Assembly: GCF_017351175.1 (NCBI RefSeq)
Contig: NZ_JAFMPN010000017.1
Span: 1-64,000 of the forward strand
Origin: Desulfovibrio sp. Huiquan2017
GTDB taxonomy: Bacteria; Desulfobacterota; Desulfovibrionia; Desulfovibrionales; Desulfovibrionaceae
Direction: 5' to 3'
Length of the DNA stretch: 64,000 bases
In this document: in pieces, positions 34,739 through 43,848 of the stretch
Layout: each line of letters starts with the position of its first letter
How positions within the stretch are numbered: position 1 is the first letter of the stretch
Notes under the pieces: generated by a model
Databases searched by the model: none
Told to the model about the DNA's origin: nothing
What the model saw: the letters and a program-made list of their open reading frames with translations, nothing else
Translations under genes and position numbers: made by a program

Positions 34739-37168
34739 ATGGCTGACCCTCTCTTCAAGGTGGACATGCACGTCCATTCACGGTTCTCCACGCGCCCGTC
34801 GCAGTGGATCCTGCAGAAGATCGGCTGCCCCGAAAGCTTCACCGAGCCGCGCCGCCTCTACGACATCGCGCTCAAGCGGGGCATGGACATGGTCACCATC
34901 ACCGACCACAACACCATCGCCGGGGCCCTGGAAATCGCCCACCTGCCGAACACCTTCGTCAGCGAAGAGATCACCACCTACTTTCCCGAGGACCGCTGCA
35001 AGCTCCATGTGCTCGCCTACGACATCACCGAGGCCCAGCACGAGGACATCCAGCGCTGCCGGGACAACGTCTTCGACCTCGTGCCCTATCTCCGCGAACA
35101 GCGCATTACCCACGTCCTGGCCCACCCGCTCTTCGCGGTCAACGACCGTCTGACCCCGGCCCATTTCGAGCAGGCCCTGCTTCTGTTTAACACGCTGGAG
35201 GAAAACGGCACCCGCGATGCCCGCCAGAACAAGACCCTGCGCGACATCGTCGCCCGGCTGACGCCGCTCGACATCGACAGGCTGGCCAACACCCACGGCA
35301 TTGAACCCTACGGCGACGAACCGTGGGAAAAGGGCATCACCGGCGGGTCCGACGACCATTCCTCCCTGAACATCGCCCGCATGCACACCGTGTTTCCGGG
35401 TCGTCCCTCCCTGCAAAACATCCTGGCCGCCCTGGCCGGGCGCACGGCCAGACCCGCCGGGGTTCCGGCCACGCCCCGGACCATGGCCCACAACCTCTAC
35501 GGCATCGCCTACCAGTTCTACCGCTCCCGCGCGGGCTCCCTGTCCCCTGAAGTCTCCGAGCACATTTGCTTTCGCTTCATCAAATCCGCCCTCAATCCCG
35601 GGGCCGAGCCCAAACCGTCGCTCTCCTCCCTGCTGCAACGCATCATCGGCCGGGGAAAGGCGACCCTGCACCGCGAATACGGTCCGTCCGACTCGGTCCA
35701 GGACATGCTTCTCAAGGAGGCCGCCGACATCATCGCCCACGATCCGACCCTCATGCGCATCGCGCGCGGCCAGGTGGACGACGTGGTCGTCTTGGAACGC
35801 GAGTGGGCCCGCTTCGTCTCCCTGGCCGCCAACCGTGTCCTCGCCCAGTTCGCGGACCGGACCCTTCACTCCGTGCTCGGGGCCAACCTGTTCGACGTCT
35901 TTCATTCCATCGGCTCCGCGGGCTCCCTCTACGCCCTGCTCGCTCCCTACTTCGTGGGCTACGATCTCTTTTCCACCGAACGGGCTTTTTCCAACGCCTG
36001 CCTCGACCGCTTCCGCAAAAAGAACGCCCGGACCAGCGACGACCTCAAGATCGCGCACTTCACCGACACCTTCGACGAGATCAACGGCGTGGCCCGGACC
36101 ATCCGTCAACAGCTCGAAATGGTCGCCCGGCACGGCAAGGACATGACCGTCATCACCTGCGGGGCCAGGGCCGACGTGCCCGGTGCGGTCTCCTTCGAGC
36201 CCGTGGGCCGTTTCGACATCCCGGAATATCCCGAACTCTCCCTGGCCTACCCGCCGTTTCTCGATATGCTCACCCATTGCTTCGAGCAGGAATACGACTG
36301 CATCCTGGCCGCTACTCCCGGGCCTGTCGGGCTCGCCGCCCTGGCCATCGCCAAGATCCTGAAACTTCCCTTTCACGGCACCTACCACACCGCCTTCCCC
36401 GAATACGTCGGCAGCTTCACCGAGGACGCGGGCCTGGAAGACGGCTGCTGGCGCTACATGTCCTGGTTCTACAATCAGATGCAGGTCATCTACGCGCCCT
36501 CGGAGGCCACCCGGTTCGAGCTCGTCGAACGGGGCATCGACCCCGGCAAGATCGTCACCTACCCGCGCGGCGTGGACACCGAACGGTTCCACCCCGCCAA
36601 GCGCAACGGCTTCTTCAACAAGTTCGACGTCGGCGGTGGCGTCAAGCTCCTCTACGTCGGACGCGTGTCCAGGGAAAAAGGCCTCGATACCCTCACCGAA
36701 GCCTTCCGCAAGGTCGCCCGCATGCGCGACGCCATCCAACTCGTCGTGGTCGGCGACGGTCCCTATCTTCCGGAAATGCAGCGCGCTTTGCGCACCGCCC
36801 CCGTCATCTTCACCGGCGTGCTCAAGGGCGAAGCCCTGGCCCAGGCCTATGCCAGCGCCGATCTCTTCGTCTTTCCCTCGGCCACCGACACCTTCGGCAA
36901 CGTGGTCCTCGAAGCCCAGGCTTCGGGACTGCCCGTGATCGTCACCGACAAGGGCGGGCCCGCCGAGAACATCCTGCCCAACGAAACCGGCCTCATCGTC
37001 CCGGCGAACGATCCCGATTCCCTGCTTCGCGCCATCCTGCATATGGTCGATGCCCCCGAACGCATCGCCTACATGCGCCGCAAGGCCCGCTCCCACGTGG
37101 AAAACCGCACCTTTGACGCCACCTTTCTGAAAACCTGGGAAATCTTCGGCGACCACGTGGCTGCTTGA
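34739..37168 (+). CDS. PHP domain fused to a GT4 glycosyltransferase
   Basis: An 809-residue fusion. Residues about 5-240 form a PHP-type metallohydrolase domain: DMHVHSRF (His11, His13), TDHNT, LAHPLF and GGSDDHS carry the metal ligands. A helical linker of about 190 residues follows. Residues about 425-805 are a GT4 glycosyltransferase: IAHFTDTFDEINGVARTI, the LLYVGRVSREKGLDTL donor-domain start, and the E-x7-E region ATDTFGNVVLEAQASGLPV. It may remove a phosphate or pyrophosphate and transfer a sugar in one pathway, probably for envelope lipids or glycans. Such fusions occur in this bacterial group. It follows the DksA-like gene by 48 bases. Confidence 0.9.
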   Translation: MADPLFKVDMHVHSRFSTRPSQWILQKIGCPESFTEPRRLYDIALKRGMDMVTITDHNTIAGALEIAHLPNTFVSEEITTYFPEDRCKLHVLAYDITEAQHEDIQRCRDNVFDLVPYLREQRITHVLAHPLFAVNDRLTPAHFEQALLLFNTLEENGTRDARQNKTLRDIVARLTPLDIDRLANTHGIEPYGDEPWEKGITGGSDDHSSLNIARMHTVFPGRPSLQNILAALAGRTARPAGVPATPRTMAHNLYGIAYQFYRSRAGSLSPEVSEHICFRFIKSALNPGAEPKPSLSSLLQRIIGRGKATLHREYGPSDSVQDMLLKEAADIIAHDPTLMRIARGQVDDVVVLEREWARFVSLAANRVLAQFADRTLHSVLGANLFDVFHSIGSAGSLYALLAPYFVGYDLFSTERAFSNACLDRFRKKNARTSDDLKIAHFTDTFDEINGVARTIRQQLEMVARHGKDMTVITCGARADVPGAVSFEPVGRFDIPEYPELSLAYPPFLDMLTHCFEQEYDCILAATPGPVGLAALAIAKILKLPFHGTYHTAFPEYVGSFTEDAGLEDGCWRYMSWFYNQMQVIYAPSEATRFELVERGIDPGKIVTYPRGVDTERFHPAKRNGFFNKFDVGGGVKLLYVGRVSREKGLDTLTEAFRKVARMRDAIQLVVVGDGPYLPEMQRALRTAPVIFTGVLKGEALAQAYASADLFVFPSATDTFGNVVLEAQASGLPVIVTDKGGPAENILPNETGLIVPANDPDSLLRAILHMVDAPERIAYMRRKARSHVENRTFDATFLKTWEIFGDHVAA

Positions 37169-37233
37169 ACGTCCTTGGCGATTAGAAACGCAGCCCGCGC
37201 TGCCCCAGACCCCGCCAGGGGAGCGTTTGAAAA

Positions 37234-37364
37234 GGGAACTAGCTCCTTAATTCCCTGGGAAAAATCAGGCGTTGAAAGCCGCTTCGCGGCGAAGGTCAAA
37301 ATGATTTCGCCTCCGGCGGGCCAGGACTCGCGCCCTTGCCTCCCGTTTTTGCGCCTCCGGCGCG
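37234..37364 (+). repeat. intergenic repeat, family 2, copy 1
   Basis: About 130 bases nearly identical in order to 53740-53870: GGGAACTA, CCTTAA, TCCC-GGGAAAAA, CAGGCG-TGAAAGCCGCTTCGCGGCGAA (read in pieces), ATGATTTCGCCTCCGGCGGG, GGACTCGCGCCC and a GCGCC-n-GGCGC end. It lies in the 463-base convergent gap before the GT4 gene, which otherwise holds a terminator and a family 1 repeat. Confidence 0.7.
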
Positions 37365-37428
37365 GGCTTGCGGGCGCGGGGAGTAAGGACCGGGGGGCGT
37401 GGGAAAAAACAAAACCCGCGGTTTCGAA

Positions 37429-37473
37429 TAAAAAAAGCGGCATGCTTCCTTACGCAAGGAAGCTCGCCGTTTC
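37429..37473. terminator. terminator-like hairpin in the convergent gap
   Basis: A-run, then GCGGCATGCTTCC / GGAAGCTCGCCG with a short loop, then TTTCGTTT. Close in sequence to the hairpin at 60987-61032, which also stands some 60-90 bases before a family 1 repeat, so it seems part of one composite element. Confidence 0.6.
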
Positions 37474-37524
37474 GTTTGTTTTCCCGTTAAAAATAGCTCA
37501 CCGGCCCTTCGCCGACCGCCTTTC

Positions 37525-37615
37525 GCGAAGCGACACAAAAAGTTTTGGAGAGTCCAGAGAACCTTTTCAAAAGGTTCTCTGGCGGGTCCGGGGCAGCGCC
37601 CCGGCCGCCGGAGGC
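37525..37615 (+). repeat. intergenic hairpin repeat, family 1, copy B
   Basis: AAAAGTTTTGGAGAGTC, then a perfect 14-base stem CCAGAGAACCTTTT / AAAAGGTTCTCTGG (37554-37582), then a second hairpin CCGGGGC-n-GCCCCGG and GCCGCCGGAGGC. It ends 17 bases before the stop of the leftward GT4 gene, between convergent genes. Confidence 0.75.
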
Positions 37616-37631
37616 GTTCCCTGTCCGTCGG

Positions 37632-38903
37632 CTACTCGCCGCAGGGCACGCCGTGGGATTTGTAGATTTCGCCCAATTCTCGGATGAGTTTCTTGTTGTT
37701 GAAGACTTGGTGCGCCCGTTCCACGGCGGCGGGGATGAGGGTGCGCCGCAGGGCGTCGTCGGTCACGGCGCGGTGGATGATCTCGGCCAGCCCTTCGGGG
37801 TCGTTGGACGGGCAGAGCAGCCCGGTCCGTTCGTGGGTGACGAGTTCGGGCACGCCGGAGACATCGGTGGCCGCCACGGGCACGCCGGTGGCCATGGCTT
37901 CGGCGACCACGTTGGGGATGCCGTCGCGGTCCCCGTCCTTGGCCTCGCGGCAGCCCAGGGTGAAGCAGTCGGTGTCGCCCAGGAGCTTGATGACCTCGTC
38001 GTGGGTGATGGTCCCGGTCAGGGTGGTCACGTCGTCCAGGCCGAGGGAGTGGACGAGGTGTTTGATTTTGCGGTTGAATTTGGCCTTACCCTCGCCGACC
38101 AGGGTGTAGCGGAAGTCGAGCCCCCGGGCACGCAACCGGGCCAGGGCTTCGAGCACGGTGTCGAGGCCCTTTTTTTCTACGAACCGGGCCACGGTGAGGA
38201 TGTGATAGGGCGGCTTCGCTTCGGGCGGGCGGCCGTTGGGGGAGAAAAGGTCGAGATTGATGCCGTGGTAGACGCAGTGGATGGGTTTGCCGTCCGCCAC
38301 GTGTTCGCGGAGGTATTTTTCGTTGTAGCGGGTACAGGTGACCACGAACTTGGCGCGTTGGACCTTGTCCGCGATGCGGCGCGGGTCCTGGGTGTAGATG
38401 TCTTTGGCGTGGGCGGTGAAGGAAAAGGGGACGCCGGCCAGGAAGGCTGCGTACATGGTCACTGTCGTCGGGGTATGGGCGAAGTGCCCGTGCAGATGGC
38501 CGAGGTCCACGCCGTCGTCGAGCATGGATTTCTGCACGATGTAGCCCGCCTGGAGCATGTGCTTGACCCAGGTGTGCTTCTTGGGAGCCAGGCGGAAGCG
38601 CTTTTTCATGATCTTGAGGCAATCCAGGTAGCGGCCGGGCATGCGCAGGAAGAGGCGGGCGTTGTGGTAGAGCAGCCGGGGCAGCCCCCAGATCATGGAC
38701 TCGGGCAGGTAGGTGACCCGGGCCTTGATCCGCTTGATGGACTCATGGGAGAAATTCTCGCGCGGGGCGCGCATGGAATAGATGTGGATCTTGAAGCCCA
38801 TCTCTTCGAGCAGACGGATCTCGTTGGAGATGAAAGTCTCGGAAATGCGCGGATATCCCTTGAGCACCATGCCCAGGGTTTTTTGTTTGGACGGGGCGGA
38901 CAT
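37632..38903 (-). CDS. GT4 family glycosyltransferase
   Basis: A 423-residue GT4 enzyme. N-terminal LGMVLKGYPRISETFISNE is typical of WaaG/EPS-type transferases; GHFAHTPTTVTMYAAFLAGVPFSFTAHAKD lies in the middle; ILTVARFVEKKGLDTVLEALA begins the donor domain; and EAKDGDRDGIPNVVAEAMATGVPVAATDVSGVPE (in parts) holds the E-x7-E motif. The ATG at 38903 overlaps the stop of the preceding gene (TGATG), so both are coupled. It probably adds a sugar to a surface polysaccharide or lipid. Confidence 0.92.
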   Translation of the reverse strand: MSAPSKQKTLGMVLKGYPRISETFISNEIRLLEEMGFKIHIYSMRAPRENFSHESIKRIKARVTYLPESMIWGLPRLLYHNARLFLRMPGRYLDCLKIMKKRFRLAPKKHTWVKHMLQAGYIVQKSMLDDGVDLGHLHGHFAHTPTTVTMYAAFLAGVPFSFTAHAKDIYTQDPRRIADKVQRAKFVVTCTRYNEKYLREHVADGKPIHCVYHGINLDLFSPNGRPPEAKPPYHILTVARFVEKKGLDTVLEALARLRARGLDFRYTLVGEGKAKFNRKIKHLVHSLGLDDVTTLTGTITHDEVIKLLGDTDCFTLGCREAKDGDRDGIPNVVAEAMATGVPVAATDVSGVPELVTHERTGLLCPSNDPEGLAEIIHRAVTDDALRRTLIPAAVERAHQVFNNKKLIRELGEIYKSHGVPCGE

Positions 38904-40066
38904 CAGCAGTTTTCGCGGAAGAATTGGAGACGTTCGCGCATGACGTCGAGCCCGGTCATGGCGAAAGTGTCCAGGGCCGTAGTGTAGGGCGAGGGATCGT
39001 CGAGCAGGGCGTTGATCTTTTCGCGCATGGTTTCGGGCGAGATCTCGTCCCAAGGGATGTACTCGCACAATCCCCGTTCCTTGAAGACCCTGGCGCGGAT
39101 GAGCTGTTCCTGGCGCGGGTTGTCGCGCGGGATGATCAGGGAGGGCTTTTTCAGGGAGAGTATTTCGCACATGGTGTTGTAGCCGCCCATGGAGACCACG
39201 AGGTCGGATTTGGCCATGCGTTTTTCCATGTTGCGCACGAAGGGCTTGATCTGGACCTTGAGGGCGCGGGCACGGTCGGCCAGTTCGTCGAGGCGTTCCA
39301 GCGAGAGGAACGGACCGGTGATCATCAGGGTCTTGAAATCCACGGTGCCGTTGGTCTCGAGCATCTTGAGATAGGTGTCGAGGACCACGTAGCCGTCGCC
39401 GCCGCCGCCGATGGTGACGATGACCTGCTTGTGCTTGCGCTTGGTCTTGCGGGTGCGCGGGATGAAGCGCGGAATGTAGCCGGTGAACACGGTCTTGGCC
39501 GCGATGTCGTCCGGGAAGGCGTATTCGGTAATGGGGTCGTACATGGTCTTGGAGCCGTAGACCCAGATTTCGGAGTAGAGGTCGCGCAGGACCTCGGGAA
39601 ATTTCTTGCGTTTCCAGTCGTTGCGGGTGGACTCCGCGTCGTCGAGGATGTCGCGTAGCCCCAGGACCACGCGGGAGCAGGGCAGGTGTTTGCGCATCCA
39701 CTTGAGGGTCGGCAGGACCTCGCTCTTGAGGCCGGTGGGCACTTTGTCCACGATGAGCAGGTCGGGCTTGAAGCTCTTGGCCGTGGCGGAGATGATCTGG
39801 GTGCGGATGGAAATGGCGATTTTGGGATCGACTTTGATGGAGTGCGGCACATAGACCACGTTGGTCTTCTTGATCATGCCGGGGATGCGCACGAAGTCGA
39901 TGCCTCGCGGCATGGTGTACCGGCCGACGATGGGTGAGCCGGTGACGATGAGGATGTTGACCTCCGGCCCCACCAGGTTCCTGGCGATGGCCATCGTGCG
40001 GCGAATGTGTCCCAGACCATAGGTGTCGTGGGAATACATCAGGATGTTGTACGCTTTCGATTCCAT
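38903..40066 (-). CDS. MurG-like (COG4671) glycosyltransferase
   Basis: A 387-residue protein with a GT-B fold of the MurG / COG4671 type: ILMYSHDTYGLGHIRRTMAIARNL at the N-terminus, LLIVDKVPTGL, GGGGDGYVVLDTYLKML and the C-terminal MGGYNTMCEILSLKKPSLIIPRDNPRQEQ, the UDP-sugar site pattern of this group. The start at 40066 (MESKAYN) has a GGAAA site and begins the conserved fold. It is translationally coupled to the GT4 gene and separated from the radical SAM gene by a terminator, so it starts its own transcript. Confidence 0.85.
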   Translation of the reverse strand: MESKAYNILMYSHDTYGLGHIRRTMAIARNLVGPEVNILIVTGSPIVGRYTMPRGIDFVRIPGMIKKTNVVYVPHSIKVDPKIAISIRTQIISATAKSFKPDLLIVDKVPTGLKSEVLPTLKWMRKHLPCSRVVLGLRDILDDAESTRNDWKRKKFPEVLRDLYSEIWVYGSKTMYDPITEYAFPDDIAAKTVFTGYIPRFIPRTRKTKRKHKQVIVTIGGGGDGYVVLDTYLKMLETNGTVDFKTLMITGPFLSLERLDELADRARALKVQIKPFVRNMEKRMAKSDLVVSMGGYNTMCEILSLKKPSLIIPRDNPRQEQLIRARVFKERGLCEYIPWDEISPETMREKINALLDDPSPYTTALDTFAMTGLDVMRERLQFFRENC

Positions 40067-40084
40067 CAAGTTTCCGCGTGTCAC

Positions 40085-40117
40085 AAAAAGAGCCGGACAG
40101 TCCATCTACTCCGGCTC
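40085..40117 (-). terminator. terminator of the radical SAM/TPR gene
   Basis: Minus strand: GAGCCGGA / TCCGGCTC stem with a 12-base loop followed by TTTTTGTG. It lies between the radical SAM gene and the MurG-like gene, both leftward. Confidence 0.72.
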
Positions 40118-40188
40118 GTGCTTACAATATAGGCTTGTGGGGGTTCTGTCCAGAACCGGCGGGGGACAATGTGGAATTTATCCGCGCA

Positions 40189-41301
40189 TTACCGGGGAAC
40201 GGCGTCGCCGTTGACATCCAGGCAGATGCCGGGATCGAAATCCGGGGCGCCGGTCCGGGCGCCGTCGAGGTTTGCGGCATAGAGTTCGTTGTCCGGCCGC
40301 GTCGCCAGGGCGCGCTCGAAACGGCGTACGGCTTCATCCGCATCGCCGCGCCGCCAGGCCAGCACGCCGAGATTGTTCTCACCGCAGGGGTGTCCGGGCG
40401 AAGCGGCCATGGCTCGTTCGAAGGCCGAGAGTGAGGCCCCGTTTTCAGCCACCACCGCGAACTGGACGCCCTCCACCAGGGCGGCCTGGGCGTCGGTCAG
40501 CCGCACGTGGTCCAGCCCTCGGCAGGGGCAGCGGCTCTTGGTGCAGGGGGGGTGTCCCTCGTACAGGCGGACCTCTTGCATGACGTTGCCGAGCACGGTC
40601 TTGTCGCCGGGACAGCGGAAGATCGTGCCGTCGGGCTCCATGCGCAGCAGGGTGCGGCCCGCGGAGCAGGGCAGTCCCTTGAAGTTGAAAGCCACCTTCC
40701 GGCCCTGTTCCGGGTGGTCGGCGAAGATCGCCCGTGCGCGGTCGCCATAGGCCTCGGGATAACGCCGTCCTTCGAATTCACCCCGGAAAGGCCGCGGGGT
40801 GATGGTGATGCCGTGCCCGGCGAAGAAGGCCACGTCGTCGTGGAAGCGCGCCTCCAGCGTGGGGTGGACCACGTAGTTGACGATGATCTCGAATCCCTTG
40901 TCCATGAGCAGGCGGGCGTTGGCGATGAAGGCGTCCACGCCTTTGACCCGTTCGCGTTCCTCGATGTGCAGCGCCACGTAGAGATTATGGACCCGGGCCG
41001 GATCAATGCGTTCGGCGAACTCGCGGATCTTCGAGGATGCGGACAGGTTGGTGTCGATGCCGATGACGTGGCTCTCGGTCAGGGTTGCGCAGATATCGAC
41101 GATGCCCGGATAGATGAACGGTTCGCCGCCGGTCAGGCCGACTTTCCAGGTCTCGCCCGTGCTGTCGAGGAAGGCCTTGATGCGGGTCGCCTCCAGGGTC
41201 TCGGTCACGGCGCTGTTGTCGTGGGGAAAGTAGCAGTATTCACAACGGAAATTACATTTCCGCGTCATATTCCAGATCAGGATGTTGCCGGGGACGTTCA
41301 T
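40189..41301 (-). CDS. radical SAM protein with C-terminal Cys block and TPR
   Basis: A 370-residue protein. The radical SAM motif is CNFRCEYC (Cys16, 20, 23), with LTGGEPFIYPG and IDTNLS following. After about residue 230 comes a Cys-rich region (CSAGRTLL, FRCPGDKTVLGN, CTKSRCPCRGLD) of SPASM type that may bind extra iron-sulfur clusters. The last 90 residues form tetratricopeptide-like helices (NNLGVLAWRRGDADEAVRRFERAL). The start at 41301 is favoured by a GGAGG-like site upstream. The neighbour is a divergent deacetylase-like gene. Substrate, perhaps a peptide or sugar, is unknown. Confidence 0.82.
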   Translation of the reverse strand: MNVPGNILIWNMTRKCNFRCEYCYFPHDNSAVTETLEATRIKAFLDSTGETWKVGLTGGEPFIYPGIVDICATLTESHVIGIDTNLSASSKIREFAERIDPARVHNLYVALHIEERERVKGVDAFIANARLLMDKGFEIIVNYVVHPTLEARFHDDVAFFAGHGITITPRPFRGEFEGRRYPEAYGDRARAIFADHPEQGRKVAFNFKGLPCSAGRTLLRMEPDGTIFRCPGDKTVLGNVMQEVRLYEGHPPCTKSRCPCRGLDHVRLTDAQAALVEGVQFAVVAENGASLSAFERAMAASPGHPCGENNLGVLAWRRGDADEAVRRFERALATRPDNELYAANLDGARTGAPDFDPGICLDVNGDAVPR

Positions 41302-41400
41302 GCTGGTGTGGCCTCCGTGCATGGTCCTGCCACATTGTCCATGAAAATGCCAGTGGCGGCAGTGGCTTTTATTGCCAAGCTTTGTTACTATCTGCGTCCC

Positions 41401-42180
41401 ATGACTGCTCACGCCATGAATAATTTACTGCGCGAACTGGACGCCTGGAAGGACGCGGACGCCACCGCCGAATTCTGGTGGCGCGACGACGACGCGGCCG
41501 AACCGGCCGTGGAACTCGACCGGCTCATTCGGTTGAGCGACGGCTTTGTCGTGCCGTGCGGCCTGGCCACGGTCCCGGCCAAGGCGGGCGAACCGCTGCG
41601 CAAAACCTTGTCCCACGCCCACCACGTCTGGGTGCTCCAGCACGGCTACGCCCACAAGAACCACGCTCCGTCGGGCGCCGGGGCCTGGGAATTGGGCAAT
41701 CACCGACCCAAGTCCGTGGTCCTGGACGAACTCCGGCAGGGCATGGGCAAGCTGGTCCAGTTGTTCAAGGGCCGGTTCGTGCCCGTCCTGGTGCCGCCGT
41801 GGAACCGCATCGACCCGGAGCTTCTGGCCTATCTTCCGGTCATGGGCTACCGGGGATTGTCCGGCAGCTACAAGAAGCACCGTCCCGCACCGCCCGCCGA
41901 CCTGCGCGTGGCCGACGCCCACTGCGACGTGCTCTACTGGAAGGACAAACCCCATGTGCGTTTCGCCGGTACGGAAAAGTGCCTGAACCTGCTCACGGAT
42001 CACCTGCGCGACAAGCGCACGGGCGAGGCCCGCGCCGATGAGCCCACCTGCCTGCTGACCCACCATCTGGCCATGGACGCCGAGGCCTGGGCCTTCGTGG
42101 AGGCGCTTTTCGCGGCGACCACGGCCCATCCTGCGGCGGTATGGGTTTCCCCGGCCTCTATCTGGCCCGCCAAGGGCTGA
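41401..42180 (+). CDS. polysaccharide deacetylase-like protein
   Basis: A 259-residue protein of the NodB-like fold: FWWRDDDAAEP supplies the metal-binding Asp pair, QHGYAHKNHAP the His motif, and LVPPWNRIDPELLAYL with GYRGLSG follow as in this family. It may remove an acyl group from a glycan. The ATG at 41401 is used; it has no ribosome site, but a -10-like TACTAT (41386-41391) ends 9 bases before it. An alternative ATG lies at 41416. It diverges from the radical SAM gene. Confidence 0.75.
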   Translation: MTAHAMNNLLRELDAWKDADATAEFWWRDDDAAEPAVELDRLIRLSDGFVVPCGLATVPAKAGEPLRKTLSHAHHVWVLQHGYAHKNHAPSGAGAWELGNHRPKSVVLDELRQGMGKLVQLFKGRFVPVLVPPWNRIDPELLAYLPVMGYRGLSGSYKKHRPAPPADLRVADAHCDVLYWKDKPHVRFAGTEKCLNLLTDHLRDKRTGEARADEPTCLLTHHLAMDAEAWAFVEALFAATTAHPAAVWVSPASIWPAKG

Positions 42181-42211
42181 TTCCCGGCCGAAAAATACCC
42201 GTTTCGAACAG

Positions 42212-42227
42212 TTGACACCTGTCAGGT
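42212..42227 (+). promoter_or_regulatory. TTGACA with an overlapping ACCTGTCAGGT palindrome
   Basis: In the 116 bases before the GNAT gene, a perfect TTGACA (42212-42217) overlaps an 11-base palindrome (42217-42227). No good -10 follows at the usual distance, so the assignment is weak; it could be an operator. Confidence 0.3.
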
Positions 42228-42296
42228 AGGTTTCTGCTTGCACACAACCGACGAACGATCTACCGTCCCTTTCGAACCATTTCCCAGAGGATTGCC

Positions 42297-43154
42297 ATGA
42301 CCGCCACACTGCGCCGAATGAAGCCTGCGGACATCGAGGCCGTCTGTTCGCTTCTGCACGAGAATATGAATCCGAATTTCACCGCGAAGCGTTGGAAGGC
42401 GCTGTTCGCCCCGAATTGGTGCGGATCCGACCACGACATGGGCATCGTGGCCGAGGCCGACGGCCGCATCGTGGGCGTGCACGGCCATGTTTGTTCGTAC
42501 CGGGTCATCGACGGCCACCGCGAGCGATTCCGGAATTTTTCCTCCTGGTATATCCTCAAGGAATACCGCAAGCACGGACTCGGTTCGGCCATGGTCGAGA
42601 TGGCCATCGACGATCCCGAAATCACCTGCACGGTCTTTTCCTTGTCCCCCAAGCGTATCGACTTCTTCAAGACGCTCGGCATGAGCGTGCTCGAAGAGGA
42701 ACGGCTGCTGTGGCGCCGCACCGGCAAGAAGTACGACAATCTCGAACTGGTCTCGGACCCGGTCAAAATCCGGCAATGGTGCGACCAGGGCGACATCCGC
42801 GTCTTCGACGACCACCACGACCTGCCGGTCATTCCGGTCCTGGTCATGACCCGCTGCACCCAGTGTCTGCTCTTTCTGTCCCGGGCCGTCAAACACGGCG
42901 GCACGGTCTACTACGACGTGCTCTACCGTTCCAATCCGGCACTGTTCACCGCCCGCGTCCAGGACATCGCCGAGGCCCTGTTGCCGGACGAGGATTGCGT
43001 GCTGGCCGCGGACCGGCGGTTCACGGATCACGACGCCGGGGGAGAGGTGGAGGTCATCAAGTCGCCGCGGTTCTTCAAGTCCGCGCGGGTCGAGCCCCGG
43101 GACATCGACCTGGCCTACTCCGAAATATCCCTGCTTGGGCTCAAGCTGGATTAG
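42297..43154 (+). CDS. GNAT-like acetyltransferase
   Basis: A 285-residue protein. The N-terminal 150 residues look like a GNAT domain: RRMKPADIEAVCSLLHENM, ADGRIVGVHGHVCSYRVI, then the acetyl-CoA region YRKHGLGSAMVEMAI and a second half with FFKTLGMSVLEEERLLWRR. The C-terminal 130 residues are a variable beta-rich extension. The acceptor is unknown; the surrounding glycan and metabolite genes give no decisive clue. The start follows a GAGG-like site. Confidence 0.78.
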   Translation: MTATLRRMKPADIEAVCSLLHENMNPNFTAKRWKALFAPNWCGSDHDMGIVAEADGRIVGVHGHVCSYRVIDGHRERFRNFSSWYILKEYRKHGLGSAMVEMAIDDPEITCTVFSLSPKRIDFFKTLGMSVLEEERLLWRRTGKKYDNLELVSDPVKIRQWCDQGDIRVFDDHHDLPVIPVLVMTRCTQCLLFLSRAVKHGGTVYYDVLYRSNPALFTARVQDIAEALLPDEDCVLAADRRFTDHDAGGEVEVIKSPRFFKSARVEPRDIDLAYSEISLLGLKLD

Positions 43155-43197
43155 GCCCCCCTTGCCCAAAGTCCCCTGGCAGGATAGGGAGCAAGGC

Positions 43198-43776
43198 ATG
43201 AGCGAAGAAAAAACTCCTTTCACGGCCTTGGAAGCGCCTGCGGGTGACGTCACTTCCCTGACCCTCAGCCTGGTGGGCAAGTTGCTTGCCCAGTCCCGGC
43301 AGAGCCCGCGCAAACGCATGCTCCAGAAGCTGCACAAAACGCATGAGGCCACGGCGCACCGCATGTTCAACGCCATGCAGCCCGGCACCTACATCACGCC
43401 CCACAGGCACCTTGATCCGCCCAAGGACGAGACCCTTCTGGTCATGGCCGGGGCCATGCTTTTCATCCGTTTCACGGACGAGGGCGAAATCGCCGAGCAG
43501 CTTCTCCTCCAACCCGGTACCGAGACCTTCGGGGTGGACGTGGCCCCGCACGTCTACCACACCTACGTGCCGCTCAAGCAGGACACCCTGGTCTTCGAGT
43601 GCAAGACCGGGCCGTATGACCGGGAGTCGGACAAGGACATCCCGGATTGGGCCCCGCGCGAGGGCTCGCCCGAAGCCGAGGCGTACCTTCTCGAACTGCT
43701 CAAGACCCTGGCCGCCAAGGCCACTGCCGAGGCCGAGGCCGTCAAGGCCGCACGCGGCGACGAGCCCGACCAATAG
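43198..43776 (+). CDS. WbuC-family cupin protein
   Basis: A 192-residue cupin of the WbuC type. KRMLQKLHKTHEATAHRMFNAM opens the fold, then GTYITPHRHLDPPKDETLLVMAG supplies the HxH and Glu metal ligands, and DVAPHVYHTYVPL the second His motif. WbuC genes are usually found in O-antigen clusters and their function is unproven. The ATG at 43198 has an AGGGAGC site. The C-terminal 25 residues are Ala/Glu-rich and probably flexible. Confidence 0.86.
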   Translation: MSEEKTPFTALEAPAGDVTSLTLSLVGKLLAQSRQSPRKRMLQKLHKTHEATAHRMFNAMQPGTYITPHRHLDPPKDETLLVMAGAMLFIRFTDEGEIAEQLLLQPGTETFGVDVAPHVYHTYVPLKQDTLVFECKTGPYDRESDKDIPDWAPREGSPEAEAYLLELLKTLAAKATAEAEAVKAARGDEPDQ

Positions 43777-43848
43777 GCGCAAAGCGGCCTTGCCGCCCGG
43801 CGGCGAATACAGTACACGGGATAAGTTTTTCCCTAAGGAGACCAGCCC

